Assembly: GCF_002737765.1 (NCBI RefSeq)
Contig: NZ_PEGG01000015.1
Span: forward strand, 1-10,756
Direction of reading: 5' to 3'
From: Caulobacter sp. B11
Lineage (GTDB): Bacteria > Pseudomonadota > Alphaproteobacteria > Caulobacterales > Caulobacteraceae
Length of the DNA: 10,756 bases
Shown here: positions 6,881-10,756 of the stretch, in pieces
Position numbering within the stretch: the stretch's first letter is position 1
How the letters are laid out: the number at the start of each line of letters is the position of its first letter
The notes under the pieces: model-generated
Database searches by the model: none
What the model was told of the DNA's origin: nothing
The model's input: the letters and a program-made list of their open reading frames with translations, nothing else
Translations under genes and position numbers: made by a program

Positions 6881-8008
6881 ATGTTCAATAGCGGCACATC
6901 CATGGGCGGCGGGCGCGCGCTTTCGCGCGACGGAGCGCTCGACGTCCTGCGGTTCCTGGCCGCCCTGTTCATCGTGATCTATCACGTGGCGGAACGGGCC
7001 CCGATCCCCCTCTTCAGCCTGCATCCCGCCCTAAGCCGCGGCTACCTGGCGACCGACTTCTTCCTGATGCTGTCGGGCTATGTCCTGGCGCGAACCTATG
7101 GCCAGCGGGTGCTGACCGGCGACATCGGCCTCAACGCCTTCCTCAAGCGCCGAATCCTGCGCATCTGGCCCTCGCACCTGGCCATGGTGCTCGCCTTTGT
7201 CGCCTTCATCCTGACCGCCACGGCGATCGGGCTGGCGCCGCAAAATCCGCAATGGTTCCGCTGGGACCAGCTTCTGCCGCAGGTCTTCCTGGTCCAGGCC
7301 TGGTTCGTCCCCGGGCCGTCAGGCTGGAACATGCCGACCTGGACCCTGTCGGCCCTGGTCGTCTGCTACGCCCTGTTTCCCGCCGCCTGGCGCCTGGCCG
7401 CCAGGGTGCGCTCGCCCTGGGTCGCCCTCGCCGCCGGTGTCGGCCTCTATCTGCTGATCGACCTCGCCGCCCTGTCGGTCACCGGCGTGCCCGGATACCA
7501 GCTGCCGCTCCGCTATGGCCTGGTGCGTGGGATTCCCCTGTTCATGGTCGGCCTGCTGATCGCCCGAGTCGGCGAGTCGGTTCGCGTGCCCGACAGGATG
7601 GCCGACAGCCTGGCCGTGGGCGCGGTGGTCAGCGTGGTGGCCCTTCAGATGCTGGGACGTTTCGATCATCTGAGCCTGGCCCTGCTGGGCCTGCTGATCT
7701 TCGCCGCCGGCGCCTCCGCCCCCAAGGGCTGGGGCTGGGCGGGCGCGGCGGGCCGCCTGTCGTTCTCGCTGTTCCTCACCAACCAGTTCGTCGCTGTCGT
7801 CTGGTTCGGGGCCCAGCGCGCCGCAGCGACGAAGTTCGGGTTCGACCCGACCCTGATGTGGCTGACCTGGGCCCTGGCCCTGCCCGCCTGCGTGGTGTTC
7901 GCCTGGCTGTTCGAGCGGCTGGTCGATGCGCCGCTTCAGGTCTGGATCAAGGGCTGGTCGCGCCGCGAGCGCCCCACCGCCATGGTCTCGGCCCAGGCCG
8001 GTACCTGA
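6881..8008 (+). CDS. Acyltransferase family 3 integral membrane protein (OafA-like)
   Basis: A 375-residue multi-pass inner-membrane protein with about ten hydrophobic segments. It opens with the family signature L-D-V-L-R-F-L-A-A-L-F-I-V-I-Y-H (residues 20-35), where H35 is the conserved active-site histidine. It continues with D-F-F-L-M-L-S-G-Y-V-L-A-R (59-71) and R-R-I-L-R-I-W-P (90-97), all typical of acyltransferase family 3. These proteins move acetyl or other acyl groups across or within the inner membrane onto O-antigen, exopolysaccharide, peptidoglycan or antibiotic sugars. The segment W-T-L-S-A-L-V-V-C-Y-A-L-F-P (154-167) aligns with the family's W-S-L-S-V-E-x-x-F-Y-x-L-F-P, but with leucine (L159) in place of the glutamate. 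The late S-F-S-L-F-L-T-N (294-301) carries Asn where His is common. It is the only plus-strand gene, divergent from the chemoreceptor and ending 12 bases before the recN stop. The acceptor is unknown. Confidence 0.87.
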   Translation: MFNSGTSMGGGRALSRDGALDVLRFLAALFIVIYHVAERAPIPLFSLHPALSRGYLATDFFLMLSGYVLARTYGQRVLTGDIGLNAFLKRRILRIWPSHLAMVLAFVAFILTATAIGLAPQNPQWFRWDQLLPQVFLVQAWFVPGPSGWNMPTWTLSALVVCYALFPAAWRLAARVRSPWVALAAGVGLYLLIDLAALSVTGVPGYQLPLRYGLVRGIPLFMVGLLIARVGESVRVPDRMADSLAVGAVVSVVALQMLGRFDHLSLALLGLLIFAAGASAPKGWGWAGAAGRLSFSLFLTNQFVAVVWFGAQRAAATKFGFDPTLMWLTWALALPACVVFAWLFERLVDAPLQVWIKGWSRRERPTAMVSAQAGT

Positions 8009-8020
8009 TCCCGCCCTCGC

Positions 8021-9717
8021 CTAACCGATCAGGGCCCGCGCCGCCGCCCGCGCGGCCTCGGTGACCTCGGCCCCCGACAGCATCCGGGCGATCTCTTCCT
8101 CGCGCTGGGCGGGGCTAAGAGGCTCGACGCGGGTGCGGGTCGAGGTGTCGTCACCCGCCTTGGAAATTCGCCAGTGGGCGTCGGCCCGGGCGGCCACCTG
8201 GGCCGAATGGGTGACGACCAGCACCTGGGCCTTGTCGGCCAGACGCTTGAGCCTCAGCCCCACGGCGTCGGCCACGGCGCCGCCGACGCCCTGGTCGACC
8301 TCGTCAAAGATCATCAGCGGCTGGGCGCCGTCGCCGCGACCGGCCAGGGCCGCCTTGAGGGCCAGGGCAAAACGCGCCAGCTCGCCGCCCGAGGCGATGG
8401 CTTCCATCGGACCGAACGGCGCGCCCGGATTGGTCGAGATCTCGAAGGACACCTTGTCCAAGCCCAGGGGACCGGCGCGATCCTCGTCCAGTTCAGCGAC
8501 GGCGACCCGGAACCGGGCCTTTTCCAGCTTCAGCGGCGCCAGTTCGGCCTCGACCGCCAGGGCCAGGCTGTCGCCGGCGGCGCGACGCTGGGCGGTCAGG
8601 GCGTTGGCGGCGAAGAGATAGGCTTCGCGGGCCGCGGTCGCCTCTTCCTCGGCGGCGCGCAGGGCCTCGCTCGAGGTTTCGATGGCCTGTAGCCGGCTGG
8701 CGAAGTCGGCGCGGGCGGCGGGCAGCAGCTCGACGGCGATGTTGAGCTTTCGGCCCATGGCCCTCAGGGCGAACAGACGTTCCTCGGTCTTGTCCAACTG
8801 GTCGGGCTGGAATTCGAAACTGTCGGCGGCGGCGTCGATGGCCGCCGTCGCTTCCTGGGCCTCGACCAGGGCGCGGTCGACCGCCTCGCAGGCGGCGATC
8901 AGCCGGGTCATGGCCAGTCCCTCGGCGGGCGCCCCGGCCTGGACGGCCCGTTCACGCGCCCGCTCCAGGGCGCGGTAGGCGCTGGCGAGCTTGCCGGACA
9001 GGGCGTCACCGCCCAGCACGTCACGCGCCGTCGCGATATCGGCCAGGGTCTTCTCGGCCGAACCCAGCAGGGCCCGCTCCTCGGCCAGGGCCGTCTCCTC
9101 GCCCTCGCGCGGATCGAGGCGATCCAGCTCCGACAGGCGCAGGGTCAGTTCCTCGGTCTCGTCTGCGGCGCGCTGAGACAGATCGCGCAAGGCGGCTGCC
9201 GCCTCCCGCGCGGCGCGCCAGCCGCTCCACGCCGAGGCCACCGCGCTCAGCGCGACCGAACCGAACACGTCCAGCAGTCCGCGATGGGTGCGTGGATCCA
9301 GCAGGCCGACGGTCTCGTGCTGGCCATGGACTTCCAGCAACAGGGCGCCGAGGTCCTTGAGGACGCCGACGCTGGTGGCCTGGTCATTGACGAAGGCGCG
9401 GCTGCGGCCATCGGCCGATAGCTGGCGGCGAAGCACCAGATCCTCGTCACGACTGTAGTCCAGGCCCTTGTCGTCGAGATAGGCGAAGGCCGGGTTGATC
9501 GGCCACCAGGGCGAAGATCGCCGTCGCCGAGGCGTGACCGGTCGCTCCTCTGCGGACCAGGCCGGCGTCGGCCGCCGCGCCCGTGGCCAGGCCCAAGGCG
9601 TCGAGGATGATCGACTTGCCCGCCCCGGTCTCGCCGGTCAGGGCCGTGAGGCCCGAGCCGATGGCCAGGTCCAGGCTCTCGATGAGCACGACGTCGCGAA
9701 TGGAAGGCGATCAGCAT
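8021..9717 (-). CDS. recN: DNA repair protein RecN (SMC-like ATPase), frame broken near its N-terminus
   Basis: RecN is a cytoplasmic SMC-like ATPase that acts in double-strand break repair with RecA. The Walker A G-E-T-G-A-G-K-S falls at about residues 29-36. The middle is alanine- and glutamate-rich coiled coil. The end carries the ABC signature A-S-G-G-E-L-A-R, Walker B L-M-I-F-D-E-V-D with Q-G-V-G-G, and the V-V-T-H-S-A-Q-V-A H-loop. Positions 8021-9436 are one open frame. Near 9492-9494 one extra base, and near 9702-9708 two missing homopolymer bases, would join it to the N-terminus (ML, IALS, then IRDVVLIESLDL) and give 565 residues, the normal RecN length. The start is the ATG at 9717; an in-frame ATG at 9723 is equally possible, and neither has a clear ribosome binding site. 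The gene lies downstream of bamD, as in related genomes. Confidence 0.9.
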
Positions 9718-9774
9718 CAGCATGTGCGCAGGATCGCCGGGAATCAGGGTTTTCAAAGGGCTTCGCAACGAAAG

Positions 9775-9801
9775 CGGGCCGGTCCCTGAAGGACCGGCCC
9801 G
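9775..9801 (-). terminator. Strong hairpin between bamD and recN
   Basis: CGGGCCGGTCC (9775-9785) and GGACCGGCCCG (9791-9801) form a perfect 11-base-pair, very GC-rich stem with a 5-base loop, starting 7 bases after the probable bamD stop. On the minus strand it is followed by CTTTCG, a weak T tract, so it is a likely intrinsic or attenuating terminator at the end of bamD that could lower read-through into recN. It may also protect the 3' end of the bamD message. Confidence 0.65.
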
Positions 9802-9807
9802 TTGAAA

Positions 9808-10752
9808 TCACATGCCCAGGACGCCGCGAAGGCCGCCCGTCTTGGACTGCCCTCGCCGGGCGGGCCAGGGTGGCGTCCTTGTCCTTGATCAGCCGATCCA
9901 GGATGTTCTTCTTGGTGCCGGCCTTGAGCGGCTCGACGGCGGGCCTGAGGCCCGAATCGGTCAGCAGCTTGTAGGCGTCGCCGTACCAGCGATCCCCGGG
10001 AAGTTATGGCCCAGTACGGCGCCGTTGCGACGGCTTCATCGACCAGGCCCAGGGTCAGGTAGCCCTCGACCAGGCGATACAGAGCCTCGGGGGTGTGCGA
10101 GGTGGTCTGGTGCGCCGTGCGGGCGAATCGATTCACGGTGCGGTGCGGAACCGGCCGACGGCGGCCAGGGTCTGGCCGTTGCGCAGGTAGTAGCGGCCGA
10201 TGGCCATTTCCTTGCCGGCCAGCTGGTCATTGACCATGTCGATCTTCAGCCGGGCGTCCTGAGCGTATTCGGTATTGGGATAGCGCTGGACCACGTCGCG
10301 CAGCGAGGCCAAGGGCCTGCTGAGCGGCCTGCTGCGGTCGCGGCCTGTCGCGATTGACGTCGACGATCTGTTCGAAATAGCAAATCGCCTTCAGATAGAA
10401 GGCGTAGGACGCCGAGGGATTGCCTGGATAGAGCGAGATGAAGCGATCGCGCGTCGGAGATCGCCTCGTTGTAATTGTTGGCCTGATAGTGCGCGAAGCC
10501 GGTCATCAGGATCGAGCGGCGCGACCATTCCGAATAGGGATGCTGGCGCTCGACCTCACGGAAATAGTCGACGGCCTCGTTCCAGTTGCCGCGGTCCCAG
10601 GCGATTGGCCCCCGTGGCGTACAGAAGCTCCACCGGACGCTCTTCATAGGCCAGGGTGGGCTTTTCGCCTTGCCGGCGCAAGCCGACACGGAGAGGGCGA
10701 CCATTACAGCGGCGATGGTAACGGCCGGACGTCCCGAGAATTTACGAAGCAC
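9808..10752 (-). CDS. bamD: Outer membrane assembly lipoprotein BamD (ComL), broken by many frame changes
   Basis: BamD is the essential lipoprotein partner of BamA that helps insert beta-barrel proteins into the outer membrane. The N-terminus has a signal peptide and a lipobox ending at C25 (S-V-S-A-C). Pieces in all three frames then follow the BamD/TPR order: L-A-Y-E-E-R-P-V-E-L-L-Y, G-N-W-N-E-A-V-D-Y-F-R-E-V-E-R-Q-H-P-Y-S, A-H-Y-Q-A-N-N-Y-N-E-A-I, R-F-I-S-L-Y-P-G-N-P, L-R-D-V-V-Q-R-Y-P-N-T-E-Y, I-G-R-Y-Y-L-R-N-G-Q, P-E-A-L-Y-R-L-V-E-G-Y, and a tail ending about G-L-R-G-V-L-G-M. Frame changes fall near 10663, 10597-10612, 10448, 10347, 10305, 10138, 10028, 9995, 9860 and 9848. The start is a GTG at 10752, four bases from the window edge, so its ribosome binding site is not seen. 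The stop at 9808-9810 depends on the reconstruction. Essentiality makes true decay unlikely. Confidence 0.88.
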
Positions 10753-10756
10753 GGAC

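Noticed and set aside
9808..10752. bamD as a true pseudogene
   Set aside because: Frame changes are many, single-base, often in homopolymers, and leave the protein text intact; the same trend affects recN. Decay of an essential gene by indels alone, with no loss of sequence, is implausible.
1..10756. CRISPR arrays, tRNAs, rRNAs, insertion sequences, prophage or toxin-antitoxin genes
   Set aside because: No repeated spacer pattern, cloverleaf, transposase motif or small paired genes were seen. Nearly all bases are accounted for by the listed genes.

Overview
This high-GC window looks like chromosomal DNA of an alphaproteobacterium, most likely a member of the Caulobacteraceae or a close relative. 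The grounds are the bamD-recN order, the residues of the BamD and chemoreceptor proteins, a CelD/HfsK-type acetyltransferase, and GANTC sites with a CtrA-like box in an intergenic region. The genus is inferred, not proven. All genes lie on the minus strand except one acyltransferase. Coding is dense, the longest gene-free stretch is about 205 bases, and I see no RNA genes, insertion sequences, prophage or CRISPR array.

Layout from left to right. Positions 1-69 hold the first 23 codons of mmsA (methylmalonate-semialdehyde dehydrogenase). Positions 146-667 encode a short-chain flavin reductase. Positions 738-3723 hold a tightly coupled three-gene operon, transcribed from right to left: a GNAT/CelD-type acetyltransferase, a family 2 glycosyltransferase, and a JmjC/FIH-like Fe(II)/2-oxoglutarate oxygenase. 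The joins are TGATG and ATGA overlaps. Next come the free methionine-(R)-sulfoxide reductase msrC (3799-4293) and a large Cache-HAMP chemoreceptor (4363-6676). A divergent intergenic region follows, then the plus-strand membrane acyltransferase (6881-8008). It converges on recN (8021-9717), which lies downstream of bamD (9808-10752) and is separated from it by a strong hairpin.

The most interesting candidate system is the three-gene operon. It combines a glycosyltransferase, an acyl-CoA N-acyltransferase-like enzyme and a predicted hydroxylase carrying the full FIH-like H-x-D...K...H set. Together they look like a cassette that builds and decorates a surface glycan or glycoconjugate. The leader of its first gene can fold so that the ribosome binding site is paired with either of two upstream segments.

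The right half of the window carries many single-base frame breaks: two in the chemoreceptor, about three in recN and roughly ten in bamD. The protein continues intact in another frame after each one, several fall in short homopolymers, and bamD is normally essential. They are best read as sequence errors rather than gene decay, so the coordinates of these three genes are composite.
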